From Jacaranda mimosifolia (lineage: Eukaryota; Streptophyta; Magnoliopsida; Lamiales; Bignoniaceae): a DNA stretch of 64,000 bases. Under the pieces are notes generated by a model that was not told the origin of the DNA, did no database searches, and saw only the letters and a program-made list of their open reading frames with translations. Below, piece after piece: positions 34,194 through 46,256 of this stretch. Both the position numbers and the translations under genes were made by a program. How positions within the stretch are numbered: position 1 is the stretch's first letter; every line of letters starts with the position of its first letter. The stretch lies in the NCBI GenBank assembly GCA_018894105.1, contig CM032120.1, positions 33,006,710 through 33,070,709 of the forward strand. The letters run 5' to 3'.

Positions 34194-35560
34194 AAAAAAA
34201 ATTAATTATTGTACATTAATTATAAACTAATTATTATTTATTCTTAAAATATAATTATTTAACTATTTATTATTTACAATTTATGTATAAATAAAACTTA
34301 GTTATTTATTTAAATAAAATAAAGTATATATATTAGACTTAATAACGATTCATCAAATTAAAAAAAATAAATAATTTTATATTTTATGAAACTAAATCAT
34401 CTTAAATTATTTATTAAACAAATAAGTGTAATATTCAATTATACGTGAAATATGAAACATAATTAATATATACATAATAAGTTATTTAAATAATTAAATA
34501 GATTAAATTAATTAATTTAATAAGTTATTTATTTACTTTAACTCATTATTTAATAAATAAATTACTTAGTGACTATCAAAAAAAATTTTACTTAATTTTT
34601 ATTAATTTTCTTGATAATTATTTTAATTGTATTAATATTACTTTATTAAACTTAATAGATTATTAAATAAATATCACACTATATTGTATTTTTTATAATA
34701 ATTTTAAATAAATGTGAATATTAATATTTAATGAAGATTAATTTTTGAAAAGATTAATTTATTTATTATATCAAATTAAAACATTTTAAATTATTTATTA
34801 AATAAATAAATATAGTATTTAATTAATGATTAAATATCAAATATAACTAATACATTATTTAATTAATAAGTAATTTAATTAATTTAATATGTTATTTAGT
34901 AAATAAATTATTTATTAAATTTAATTAATTTTCTCGATGATTATTTTAATTAAATTTGTAAACATAAGTTTTATAATTTTTTAAGTAGTAAAATTTCAAC
35001 ATTTTCATATATGTAAATATATGTATGAGTGAAATGAGATAATGATAAATGAATGAGTGATGTGAAAGATCGAGTGAGAAAATGAAGGAGGTTGTGTACT
35101 TTTTAGGATATAAGGTTTTTTGTGGTGAATTATGAGAGATTTTTTGGATAAAAAATTATAGTGTTTTGAGAGAAAGATTGGGAAATGTGCATGGATTTTG
35201 AAATTTTTGTGGGGGTTAGAAAAAATTTCCCCAAAACGTAAGAGAACGAGCCCTTAAGTTTTGGAAGTTAGAAAATGTATTGGGGGTTTACAACAAAAAA
35301 AAACCAAATTTTTTTTGATACTGTTGAAAGTTGCACTTCAACAGTAACAAATAGTACTAGCGGCTGAGGGTACTATTTATTGCTGTTGAAAGTTGCACTC
35401 GGCGAATACAACTTTCAACAGTATCAAATAGAAGTTGCACTCACCGAATGCAACTTTCAATAGTAAAAGTTTTTAACTATAAATTTGTAAATCTTTTTAA
35501 TTTGCAGTATTTTTGTAATTTTAATTTTTTTTCACAATTTTTTTTAAAAAAAACCTGGAT
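34194..35560 (+). repeat. AT-rich repeat X, copy 1
   Basis: About 1.37 kb of extremely AT-rich sequence, followed by a less AT-rich end with a gagcccttaa block and repeated ACTGTTGAAAGTTGC motifs. It is nearly identical (a few percent difference by eye) to 51569-52488 joined to 56773-57100. A more diverged relative lies inverted at 43584-45386. No coding capacity. Class is unclear; the related copy has MITE-like ends. Confidence 0.85.
35383..35421. repeat. 13-bp-stem hairpin CTGTTGAAAGTTG/CAACTTTCAACAG
   Basis: A perfect 13-bp inverted repeat with a 13-base loop, within a region (35320-35470) where the same motif occurs several times in both orientations. Confidence 0.9.
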
Positions 35561-36328
35561 TTACCGCTGAACGGTGAGCGTGGATTTACCGGTGAACAGT
35601 GACCGATTAGTGAGCAGCTAGCTGCCTAGCTCTAATGAACAGTCAACGATCAGTGAGCAGGCAGTGCCGGTAAACAGTGAGAAGGTAGAACCAGTGAACA
35701 GTGAACAGTGAACGACGAGCGATTACCGGGCGGTGAGTACGGTGAGTAAGCGGGAAGAAAATTATTGCAAATAGTGAAATGGACAAAATTTGGAAACTGG
35801 ATTTCCGGCAGCGGCAGTAAATAGTTAATGGTGAACGGGAGCAGACTGGATTTTTGGCAGCGGCAGTGAAGGGTAAACGGGGATCGAACTGTTCTTCAGG
35901 CGGTGAGCGAGGTTGAAAAGGGGGATGAAAAATGGGACAAATAAAAAAATGCACTAAGTTTGAGCTTGGATTTCACTACAGTACCAGATTCCAAGCATGT
36001 TTTAAATCTGATTTTATCTTTGTTTAGCCTGTAGCTGACTATCTCATTGCAGGATGCAAAATATGTTTTTCTCTTTTTCTCATTTTTTGTATTTTTTAAA
36101 TGCTTTATTATTTTGTTTTCTTCACCCTGTTGCATAATGGGATTGTTGAACAGCCAAACGTAATGACACGTCTATTTTTATGTGGTTTTTATTAGAGTTT
36201 TCAATTTGATTTTGTTTAGTTTGTTAACCAAACTATGAAAAGTGCTACTTTTTTTTAAACCTTATTATTATTATTGTTAGATTATTAAAAAATATATTTG
36301 AAAAAGAATTAACTAGCTAGATAACTAT
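35561..36328. other. GTGAACAGTGA-rich stretch and non-coding flank
   Basis: 35575-35760 contains many irregular repeats of ggtgaac, agtga and gtgagc. The rest is AT-rich and empty. The minus-strand open frames here (35643-35954, 35896-36135) are compositional. Confidence 0.5.
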
Positions 36329-37876
36329 GAGTGTAAGATGAGTCGAATAGGCTTGCGATTGTAGCTCAACTTGAGTTTAAGCGTTTTTCGAGGTAGAGTT
36401 GAGCTTTTCTAGCTCTAGCTCTATAATGAACGAAGCTCAAGCTTTAACTTAATTGTTCAAAAGTTCAGAGCTAACTCGTGAGTTTTTTAAATATACATCA
36501 AAATAACTATATTAAGAAATTAATAATATTTTAATATAAAAATATTATGTGCAATTGTAACTATATATTATGATATGATTTAATTTAAATGTATATATAT
36601 ACATGTAAATAATTATATTATGAAAAAACTTATTTAAATATAAAAATATTACATGTAAACATAATTATATATTATGAAAATAATTTTAAATAAATATTAA
36701 AATATTATGGGTAAATATAATTATATATTATGAATTAATTATGTAGAATTAAACCTTATGTAACTAGGTAGATGAAAAAGCAATTGAAAAATTTCAGAAG
36801 TTTGCTTGGGAAGGAGAATCCATTTTTTGAGAGGAATCCATTTTGGGAGGGAAATTTCAAATATGGAATAAGGAGAGGAATATTTTTTGGAGAGTGAGAA
36901 AAATTCTCACATCCAAGCACCATGTCTCCAACATTTTTTATATGAAAGAAAAAAGATGAGGGAAAATCCTCCACAAGCAAGCACGCCCTTATTGTGCTAG
37001 ACTAATTTGTACTCCTATTATTCAATTAGTCAATAGAATAGTCAAGTTGACTAGTGAAGCATTACAATGGACATTCAATTTTAGGTTGATGCATTATAGT
37101 TCATAAGCAATTTTGGCACATTTCATACATGTGTTACAAGTTTTATAGTATAGAATAAATAAAAATATTTTAATTTTAAGCATATTTTAAATATAATTGT
37201 AGGCCTAAAATTTGGCACATTTTAAATATAATTTTAATATATTTATTTAAATTTTTACATAAATACAAATAAATATTATGATTTAATGGCAATTGTATGC
37301 ATAGAATAAGTAAGATATAAATGGAAGTTATTTTATATATTCTAGTTATGAAAACTTTTTTTAAAAAAAAAAAAGAAGACATTTTACACATATCACTCAA
37401 AAACGCACAAACAGAGAGCACATGCTACTTCTTTTTTTTTGTTTTTACTACAATATTTTTAATAGTATAATAGTTGCTATGTTTTTCTTTGTGATATCAT
37501 TATAATGAAATAAGTTAGATATTAGTATAATGGCTTCCCAACCTTCGAAAATAAGTAAAGTTAGATTATGTTCAATGAGTTTGCAAATTTAAGTTAATAT
37601 GCTTGTGGTTGAATCGGATTTGCTTAGACACAAACTTAACTCAAGATCGCATGAGCATATTGGAAATTGAGTTTCTTCAAGCCTTTAGAAAAATAAATAA
37701 AACCACTCAAACTTGTCCTTTTTCATACAACTCATCCTTGGATGAGAAATAAATTACAAATTCTATTGCCCAAATTTATTTTTATTTATATTGATATCAA
37801 GAAAACAAATATAATATTCAAAACATATTTAATTAATTTTTTGAAAGAAATCAAAACATATTAATCATATTTCATG
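36329..37876 (+). mobile_element. Left part of a possible GTGTAA...-ended element, interrupted by the solo LTR
   Basis: The sequence starting gtgtaagatgagtcg at 36331, followed by ggcttgcga and agctcaactt blocks, resembles the reverse complement of the end at about 43105-43172 (ggtgcaaacgagtcatgcc, then cgagtct and gctcaag-like blocks). These could be the two ends of one short element into which the solo LTR at 37877-42796 later inserted; the middle is AT-rich. The boundaries are uncertain. Confidence 0.3.
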
Positions 37877-39007
37877 TGTAGCGCCCCGTCCGGGAGGTGC
37901 TTGTTTCGGATTGAGGTGCTACTCCAATCGAATCTTTCAAAACCAATTATACCCAATTACACCCTCCAAATTCTCAACCTAAGGAATTTTGTAATTTAAA
38001 ATTCAAGCTAATCATGCCGAAAATGACAAGCAAAACTCAAGTTCTCATAACAAGTCACAATTTCTCAAAGGCCCATAATTTAACTTACATATATACATCA
38101 TTCATCAGGAGCTCTAACTTGGGCAAAATTGCATTTTTAGTCACATACGATTGGGGGGTCCACAACTTTAGTCCCATGTTTTCTCAAATTTTAGAAAATG
38201 TCCCAAAATTTAAAAAAAGTTGCAAAGTTAGTCCCACAGCTCAATTTCTGTCCAAAATTTAACGGAGAAAGCGCATGTGACGCGCGTGGCACCAGTGGAA
38301 AAATTTCAGTTTTAGTCCCATACGTTAGGGAGAGGTTGCAACTTTAGTCTCACTGTAGATAAATTAATTTTAAGCCAATTAAGAAGTAACATGTTTAAAT
38401 AATATGCTAATTATTAATTTAAAATTCTCTATTTATATTTTGGAGTTTATTAAATTTAATTCCAAAAGATAAATGATTAATTTTAATTAATAATTTATTA
38501 TTTATTTTATATTCAAATCAAATATTAACAAGTGTCAAAGATGGAGTGTCTATATCTATGAACCAATTAAATCAAATATATTTGATATTATCTCTTGATG
38601 TTTGATATTGTCAAATCAAATATATCCTATATTATCTATGAGTGTAAATGAGATGAGACTATTCATGAATGGTTTGAGCTTAGCTCAAATCAAATCAAAT
38701 TTAAGTCATCGATTTGAAGAAAAATAAAGCCAATTTGAGGGTTTCGCATCTTAATCTTGAATCAAATGTCAAAAATATATGAGCTCTGAAGAACTCTTTG
38801 AACGTCGTGGATATTCTTTAATTTGCTTAAGAGAATTCCTAAACTCCTTCATAGTTTCTCTTACTTGCTGGAATTCATGTTATGTCAAATAAGTTGGGAT
38901 CACCCCTTTATATAGGTGCTTGGTGGGAGATCCCAAATAATCTTGAACATCTTTGATAGTTATCTTATCAACGAGATAATATCAAATATTAAGGGATAAT
39001 AATTTAG

Positions 39008-39284
39008 GAGTGTAAATGAGTTGAGCCGAGCCGAGCCTAGACAACTGAGCTCGAGCTCGGCTCGTTGGAATAGGCAAAGGCTCAGGCTCGACTCACTAAA
39101 GCTTGATAACGCTCGATTCGTATATGTTTGGATGAGCTTGAACTCGTATAAGCTTGAATGTGCTCCAGCTTGTATAAGCCCGGATGAGCTCGAGCTTGTT
39201 TAGGCTTGAAACAAATAATTAAGGTTTTTTCTTTTCAATTTTTAAATAATTTTATTCTTAATAATAATAATAATAATAATAATA

Positions 39285-39322
<38 letters not shown>

Positions 39323-39477
39323 AAGCTTGTTTAGGCTCGCGGGCCTGTCGAGTTGAATACTATTGAGTTTGGCTTGACTTGTTTGGCCGGTGAGCTTAGG
39401 CTCCGGTCGGCTTGGCTCATTTAAGTTCGAGCCAAATTTTAGCTTTCATCGAGTCAAGCTTGAACCGTTCACAAATT
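39008..39477 (+). repeat. GAGCC-rich stretch in the loop of the foldback element
   Basis: The loop has repeated gagccgagcc, gctcgagct and aagcttg blocks starting gtgtaaatgagttgagcc. A second partial start (gtgtaaatgagatgag) lies near 38642, and related ends occur at 36331 and 43172. It probably belongs to a dispersed repeat family. Confidence 0.5.
39259..39320. repeat. (TAA)n/(TTA)n self-complementary microsatellite
   Basis: About nine TAA units run directly into about eleven TTA units, making a near-perfect palindrome of about 60 bp at the centre of the GAGCC-rich loop. Confidence 0.95.
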
Positions 39478-42400
39478 GACAATATCAAACATCAAAAGAT
39501 AATATCAATATCAAGAGATAATATCAAATATCTTTGATTTAATTTGTCCATAGATGTAGACACTCCATCTTTGACGCTTGTCAATATTTGATTTGAATAT
39601 AAAATAAATGATAAATTATTAATTAAAATTAATCATTTATCTTTTGAAATTAAATTTAATAAACTCCAAAATATAAATAGAGAATTTTAAATTAATAAGT
39701 AGCATATTATTTTATACATGTCGCTGCTCAATTGGCTTAAAATTAATTTATCTACAGTGGGACTAAAGTTGCAACCTCTCCCTAACGTATGGGACTAAAA
39801 CTGCAATTTTTCCACCGGTGCCACGCGCGTTACACGCGCTTTCTCCGTTAAATTTTGGATGGAAATTGAGCTGTGGGACTAACTTTGCAACATTTTTCAG
39901 ATTTTGGGACATGTTCTAAAATTTGAGAAAGCGTGGGACTAAAGTTGCAGACCCCCCTATCGTACGGGACTAAAAATGCAATTTTGCCCTCTAACTTGTC
40001 ACACTTCGCAGTAGAAAAAACTAACTTAACCTATGCCCCCTATTACAATTCAACCATAACATCTCGCATCCTTACCGTTATAAATATCATGATAACAATA
40101 TTTGCACTATACCAAAAGGTAGCCCAAGCTCAGGATGCCTACTATTCTTCAATCTGGTCAAAGAACAAAAGAAACAACACAAAGTGGGTGAGTTCGAATG
40201 ACTCAGTGAGGCAAGCATTTGCATATATAGGAGGAATCAAAATGAAATGGAAGACAATATACAAGTATAAAAAGAACATTCGTTCTGAATTCAGATAATT
40301 AAAATACAAGTTACAATATCTAGGTATGGGAGATTTGAAGGAGTTTGCGGAATCTACGAACTAAACCAGAAACTAGTGTTTCTTATACAACACTTTAAAG
40401 AGCTAGCTCAATGTCGTCCTATACCGGCGAAGAGTCGTTTTACATTTAAATAAATTTGATAGAAAATTTCAGAACTCATAGACATGATTAGATTTAATGA
40501 AACTCAGAGAACAAAATTGTTTCATGAAATATTCAACTTTCAAAATCCAATATTTTGATCTGTTTTATAAAATAGACTAGACAAGAACATTTTACAAAAC
40601 CAGTGGAATAAGCATATTTTACATGTACGACTGTGTAATGGCCTTCCTTTTTATTATTCCCGATTGTGTATGAACGATTCGACCGTAAAAAGGCCAACCC
40701 CCTTATATCGCCTTAATATGACCGTAAAACAGCCTGCCCCCTTATATCCCCTCGACGAGTGGCCAACTCACCAAACCGTTGCAGCACGAATCGATAAAAC
40801 CGATCCTCGTCGATCAAGCCTCCCTCTCGGACAAGATCGCAACCACACGAATCGGTAGGATCGATCCTTGCCGATCAAGCTTTAGGCTACAGTCAACCCC
40901 CTGACTGCCCAAAGTCAAGATCGCAGCTAAATAAACCAATACAATGATACAAACCTAGAATAGTAATCCAAGCATTCCGCTAGGATTGGCACTCAGCCCA
41001 AATAGTTTTTCCTATAAGGATCCATGAATAAATTCAAAATCATGTATGCCTACAAGGCCATGGATTGCACTGAATAATATTAGAAGCGAGAACTAATAAA
41101 ATAAAGCCTCACAGGGGTTCACGAAACAAGCAACAGACGACAACAAGATCTCAACAATTTACGAGTTTCAATAACAAGAACAAGTATGGTACATAAGCAC
41201 ATTGAACCCTCACAGGGGTCATTCACAAGAACAGATAGAATCAAGGCCAGAATGGCAGAGCCTCACCTCCGTAGTCTCAGAAATGCAACCAAAATTTGCC
41301 GTCAATAGCTTACTGATCCACGGGATCTACTTCGTTGTTACCTAGCCAAAATAATATTTCACAGTCAACTTCACATTCAATCCTAAAAATCAATATTAAG
41401 CCCTTAATAGTCCAACATTATTAAATAATTGATTAATATGATAGTTTTAGGCTTAAACGATACTTATCAACCCAAAATGACTAATAAGGCCGTTATTACC
41501 AAAATAATCCCAATTTTCATGTCAAATCTAATAATAGAGCTTAAAATAGTCCTCAATTATACATTTAGCCTTATATCGGTATCCCAAATCAAAACAAATG
41601 GTCCAAGTATCTTAATTAACCTAATTATTTACACTTAGGTTTCAAATCCATAAAATTAGGGTTTCTTGCTTAATAATCTCAATAGATCCCAAATTAACAT
41701 ATATCAATATAGACCAGGTCCACTAATTCATACAAGATCCATTCATGTATATAAGATCACCGCTTGGCACACATTTCTTAGCTTTTCTTCTGAAATACAA
41801 AATTTCATACGAATTTAAAACGGTACAAGAACTTTAAACTCACTACCTATCTTTACCCAAGAACTCGCTTAACCGGACCTCAAAATCATGAACCAAGACC
41901 ACCATTATGATTTCCATGATGAGCTGGAGAAATTGTCTTGGAGCTGCCGAAGCACCACCAGAGCGCCGCCATACACAGTCGCCGGAAACGGGCAACACCA
42001 CCATCGTTCAACTGCTTTCAGCTGAACAAACACATCCCCCACATCAATTTTACAATTCTCCACCGAATTGACCGTCAATTAGCTAGAAAACACCACGACG
42101 CCACCACATCCGCCGCCACGGTATTTCTTTAATTCCACCGTCGCCGGTGGTCCAAATGTAAAGCCCAATATACCAAAATGTTCCCTGATCTGAGGGCTTC
42201 AAAACCCACCGCTAAGATTTCAGCTTCCGTAGCTGGAGACACCGCGCCACCAAGCTCCGCTGCGGCAGTAACTTTCAACGTATTTTTTGGTCGTTTCGTT
42301 GGGTGGTTTTGGATGAAATGGTATGGTTGTGTTCCTTGTCAAGAGAGGAGTGAATTGATACCAAATTTGATGGGTTTTGTGTCGCTAGAGAGGGTTCGCC

Positions 42401-42796
42401 GGTGTGAGGAGGTGTGGTGGTGCATGGTGAAGAAATGAAGAAACAAGGGGCTATTTTGCTATATATAATTGAACTTTTAGAAATTACAATTTCACCCCCA
42501 AAACTATGGCCCAACATTTAGTTAGGTCCTCCAAGGTTCCAAACCTTTCATTTCAGCCCCAAACTTAGTTAGTGCCTAACATTGACCCCTTTGACCTAAA
42601 GTTATTCCATGCAAACTCCTAAACTTATAAAAATGGTCCAAATCAAGTCTTGACTATTTACAATTCAACCTCAAAACTTTCAATTTTCTTGCAATTTAGT
42701 CCTTTTTATTTATTTTCGAGCCCCAAAATTTATCAAACTAATATTTTAATTTTTAAATTTCTTATTTTCTAAAATAAAATTTTTAGGGGTGTTACA

Positions 42797-43172
42797 TAAT
42801 GTGTCACAAAGACAATTTATTTAAGATTAAATAATAGTTCATTATATCGCTTAACATTGAAAATGGTAAATTTAGTATTCAGAAGTTTCTCAAGATCCCG
42901 AATTTATATTACTTAAAGTGTTACACTTGTAATTACGATGAATCTTATATATAATGTCTCAAAAATTGTAGTTTTATAAGTAAATTTTGTATGTTTTTAC
43001 ATATTAATTTCCTTTCATGTACAATAAATATTTATAATGAGGTCCAATCAAATTTAAGATAAGCCAATTTTCCCAATTGTCAGCTTCAATTTAAATGTAA
43101 GTCATAATTTCAGGGTAGCTTGAGATTAGCTCTTGAGACTCGTGAGCCGGCATGACTCGTTTGCACCCCTAG
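42797..43172 (+). mobile_element. Right part of the possible element beginning at 36329
   Basis: AT-rich sequence that ends in gagccggcatgactcg followed by tttgcacccctag. The end resembles the inverted start at 36331. Confidence 0.3.
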
Positions 43173-43583
43173 AATGGGCGGCCATCGCCCAATAGCTAAA
43201 GAAATAAAGGCTCAAGCCTTGGATGAGAAAAGAAATATGGGAAGAAAGGAAAGAAGGAAAAAAAAAGGGAAAAAAGACAGGAAGATAAAAAATGTGTAGT
43301 TTGTCGATTGATTTTCCTTTGGAATTTTTTCTTAATTAAACAAATTAAAAAAATATCTTTTACATGCTTCCTATTGACTTTTTCAGTAAAATTTATGTTG
43401 AAATATTCCTAATAGAAATTCCATTGGAATCCATTAAGAATAAAGCGCATTTGTCCTGCATAATTTCTTCAATCAATTTCAATAAAAAAATCCATAAAAA
43501 TTATTCTAATAAAAATTCGACTAAAAATTTCTCGAAATGTGCAAGGAAATTTGTACATCAAAATTTTTTTGTTAGAAATTAGT
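43173..43583. other. Non-coding stretch, nothing recognised
   Basis: AT- and A-rich sequence without gene or repeat signature. Confidence 0.4.
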
Positions 43584-45386
43584 GGGAATGTTTGGTTATG
43601 TTTTCTGAGTCTACAATTTTATTATATATTTAGTATGGTTGTGTTCTTCTACATTTTCCTAAAAAAAAATTCAACACCAATTTTTTTTTTAAATAGAGGC
43701 ACATTCTCCAATCTTTTCTCCAAAAAACTCAAATTTTATACCCAAAAAACCCTACACCCTAAAAATCACACCTACATCCTCATTTTCTCACTCTATCTTT
43801 CACATCACTCATTTATTTATCACTCTCTCACTTTACTCATTCACACACACACACACACATATAAAAATATTAAAAATTTATTAGTTAAAAAAATCTAAAA
43901 CTTATGTTTACAAATTTAATTAAACTAATTGCCAAAAAAATGAATTTATTTTAATTAAATAATAAATAATTTATTTATTGAATAACGTAATAAATTATTT
44001 AATTTTACTCACTAGTTAAATAATGTATTAGTTATATTGAATATTTAATGTAGTAATTAAATATTATATTTATTCATTTAATAAATAAATTAAGATGCTT
44101 TAATTTGATATAATAAATAAATTAATCTTATTCAAAAAATATTCTTCATTAAATATTAATATTCACATTTACTTAAATTATAATAAAAAAATTTGATTAT
44201 AGGGTGATACTTATGTAATAATCTATTAAATTTAATAAATTAATATTGATATGCTTAAAGTAATTGTTGAGAGAATTAATTAAATTTAAGTAAAATTATT
44301 TAATATATCAAATAAATTAATCTTATTCAAAAAATATTCTTCATTAAATATTAATATTCACATTTACTTAAATTATAATAAAAAAATTTGATTATAGGGT
44401 GATACTTATGTAATAATCTATTAAATTTAATAAATTAATATTGATATGCTTAAAGTAATTGTTGAGAGAATTAATTAAATTTAAGTAAAATTATTTAATT
44501 ATTACTAAGTAATTTATTTACTAAATAATGTATTAATTAAATAATGAGTTAAAGTAATTAAATAACTTATTAAATTAATTAAATTAATTTATTTAAATAA
44601 CTTGTTATTTATATATTAATTATGTTTCATATTTAACATGTAATTAAACATTACGTTTATTTATTTAATAAATAATTTAAGATGATGTAATTTATTATAA
44701 TATAATATTATTTTTTTTAATTTGATGAATAGTTATTAAGTCTTATATATATAAATTATTAAAAAATTATTTATTTAAATAAATAACTATGTTTTGTTTA
44801 TACATAAATCACAAGTAATAAATAGTTAAATAATTATATTTTAATTAACAAACAATAATTAGTTTATAATTAATGTATAGTAATTAAAAATTTTTATAAG
44901 TCGATATTAACAATTATGATATAAGTTGAATTTTTTTAATTAAGATATAATTGTGATTTTGTGAATAATTAATATTTATTAATATATTTTATTCCAAATA
45001 ATACATTATTTACTAATGTTAAATTTATAACAATATAAATTTAAAAAAAAACAACCAATTAAATTAATTACATTCATATTTCAATCATTACAAATATATA
45101 CACACACACACACATAATCCAACTTTAAAAATACATACATATATATATATATATATAAATATCACTTTCACTCTACAAATCCAACAACAAAATAACTGAT
45201 TTGATATCTACAGTAAATTTTGTCTCTCCCCAAAACATAAAGAAACAAACAACTAATTCTCAAATTATTTTTCATATTTTCCTAAAACAAAAAGAAACAC
45301 ATGACACATTCTCCAAATTTTCTCCCAAAAACTCATTCCCTCAAAATTTTTTCTAGAAAATGGCCAAAACATAGAAGAACAAGCCC
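43584..45386 (-). mobile_element. AT-rich repeat X, copy 2, inverted and longer
   Basis: On the minus strand, 44890-43700 follows the same order of AT-rich blocks as copy 1 (34200-35130), with clear divergence. This copy also extends about 500 bp further on the side where copies 1 and 3 are truncated. Its ends are of MITE type: GGAATGTTTGGTTATGTTTT at the left and ccaaaacatagaagaacaag followed by ccct at the right. It holds a (CA)n tract at 43841-43859 and a perfect 195-bp tandem duplication. Confidence 0.65.
44115..44499 (-). repeat. Perfect 195-bp tandem duplication inside X copy 2
   Basis: The base at each position recurs 195 bp later, with no difference seen from about 44115 through 44304 against 44310 through 44499. 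Copies 1 and 3 have the block once, so this duplication is recent and specific to copy 2, or an assembly artefact. Confidence 0.9.
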
Positions 45387-45615
45387 TATGTGTGTTTGAG
45401 AGAATGAATTATTGGAGAATATGAAAGTTGTGTTTTTGTTTTAGGAAAGACATTTTTTATTATAGCACTTAATGCTTAAATCATTTTTTTTCTTTTGGTT
45501 TTTGGGGAGAAATGACATTGAGTGCTTTTTTATTGTTAGAATAATAATAAAATATATATAATATATATAACAAATGTATTTATATATTGAAAAATAAAAA
45601 ATTTTGAAAAAAAAT

Positions 45616-45681
45616 GAGAATACGTTTGGTTATGTTTCCCCAAAATAATTTTGCTATGGGGAAACATAATCAAGCATTCCT
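45616..45681. mobile_element. 66-bp foldback, miniature inverted-repeat unit
   Basis: GAATACGTTTGGTTATGTTT and ggggaaacataatcaagcat pair over about 24 bp with few mismatches around a short AT loop. Its arm resembles the left end of repeat X copy 2 (GGAATGTTTGGTTATGTTTT), so it may be an extreme deletion derivative. Confidence 0.6.
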
Positions 45682-46256
45682 AGTGTCTTTTTATAATTGA
45701 GCTTGATCTGAAATTAATTGAAACATGACAACATTTGTCAAATCAAGCTATATAATTCTATTTACAATTTCACTTTCAAATAAGTATGCGACATTGTTTC
45801 ACACAAAAAAAAATTACATTTAAAACTTAGTTTATTATGATAAAAGTGTTTCTTTAAAAATTAGCTAGATCTTTTAAATTTAGAGATTTTGGCAAGAAAT
45901 ATTTAACAATTTAATTATCAAATTTTGTTTATATATATTTTGAGAGAATGAAGGTGAATGAAATGAAACGAATTTTGGAGCTAATTTTTTTGATTCCCTC
46001 CAAAATTAAGAAAAAAAATGTTAAGCGGAAATTGTTAGCTTGGAAGGTCAAACTGGGAGTTTATTTTGGCTGAAAATTGGTGCGTTAGACTTAGCTGGGA
46101 ATCGCTCCTGGGCATACCTGCTTTGTTGACGGAAATTCTCGCTGCATTGAGTCTTATTGTTTTGCTGAAAATCTTGTTGGATGGGGAATTCGAACTTGGT
46201 GACTTTGGGCGATAGGAATTTTGCTGCAAATTGTGTACGTGATTTAATTTTGGATT
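45682..46256. other. AT-rich stretch leading into LINE 5' region
   Basis: No gene seen. From 46020 the base composition becomes balanced and merges with the LINE-derived unit. Confidence 0.4.

Larger units (their letters stand above)
38121..39989. mobile_element. 1.87-kb long-TIR foldback element (MULE-like), non-coding
   Basis: The ends are GGGCAAAATTGCATTTTTAG and its near reverse complement. The inverted arms are about 495 bp (38121-38616) and 510 bp (39478-39989) and pair almost throughout, including a GC-rich patch with acgcgcgtggca / tgccacgcgcgt. The repeated TCTAACTT (38113-38120 and 39990-39997) is the target duplication; because the bases at the edges are ambiguous it may be read as 8 to 10 bp. 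Long arms and no coding suggest a non-autonomous MULE; an 8-bp reading would equally allow hAT. It lies inside the solo LTR at 37877-42796. Confidence 0.85.
37877..42796 (-). mobile_element. Solo-LTR-like element (Tekay/Del type), minus strand, with nested foldback element
   Basis: Reading the minus strand from 42796, it starts TGTAACACCCCTAAAAA and stays similar to 7649-7900 for about 200 bp. The part at 41170-41330 matches 9290-9440 inverted. It ends at 37877 with a GC-rich terminus (plus strand TGTAGCGCCCCGTCCGGG). Flanks tcatg and taatg give a 5-bp target duplication with one mismatch. Removing the inserted 38121-39989 element and its extra target copy leaves about 3.04 kb, close to the 3.12 kb of the other copy. 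No gag or pol is adjacent. Confidence 0.75.

Noticed and set aside
35643..36135. Minus-strand open frames
   Set aside because: They reflect the GTGAACAGTGA-type repetitive composition; no motif supports coding.
42178..42517. Open frames on both strands of 86 and 80 codons
   Set aside because: They lie inside the inverted solo LTR, overlap each other and show no recognisable domain; the GC-richer composition alone explains them.
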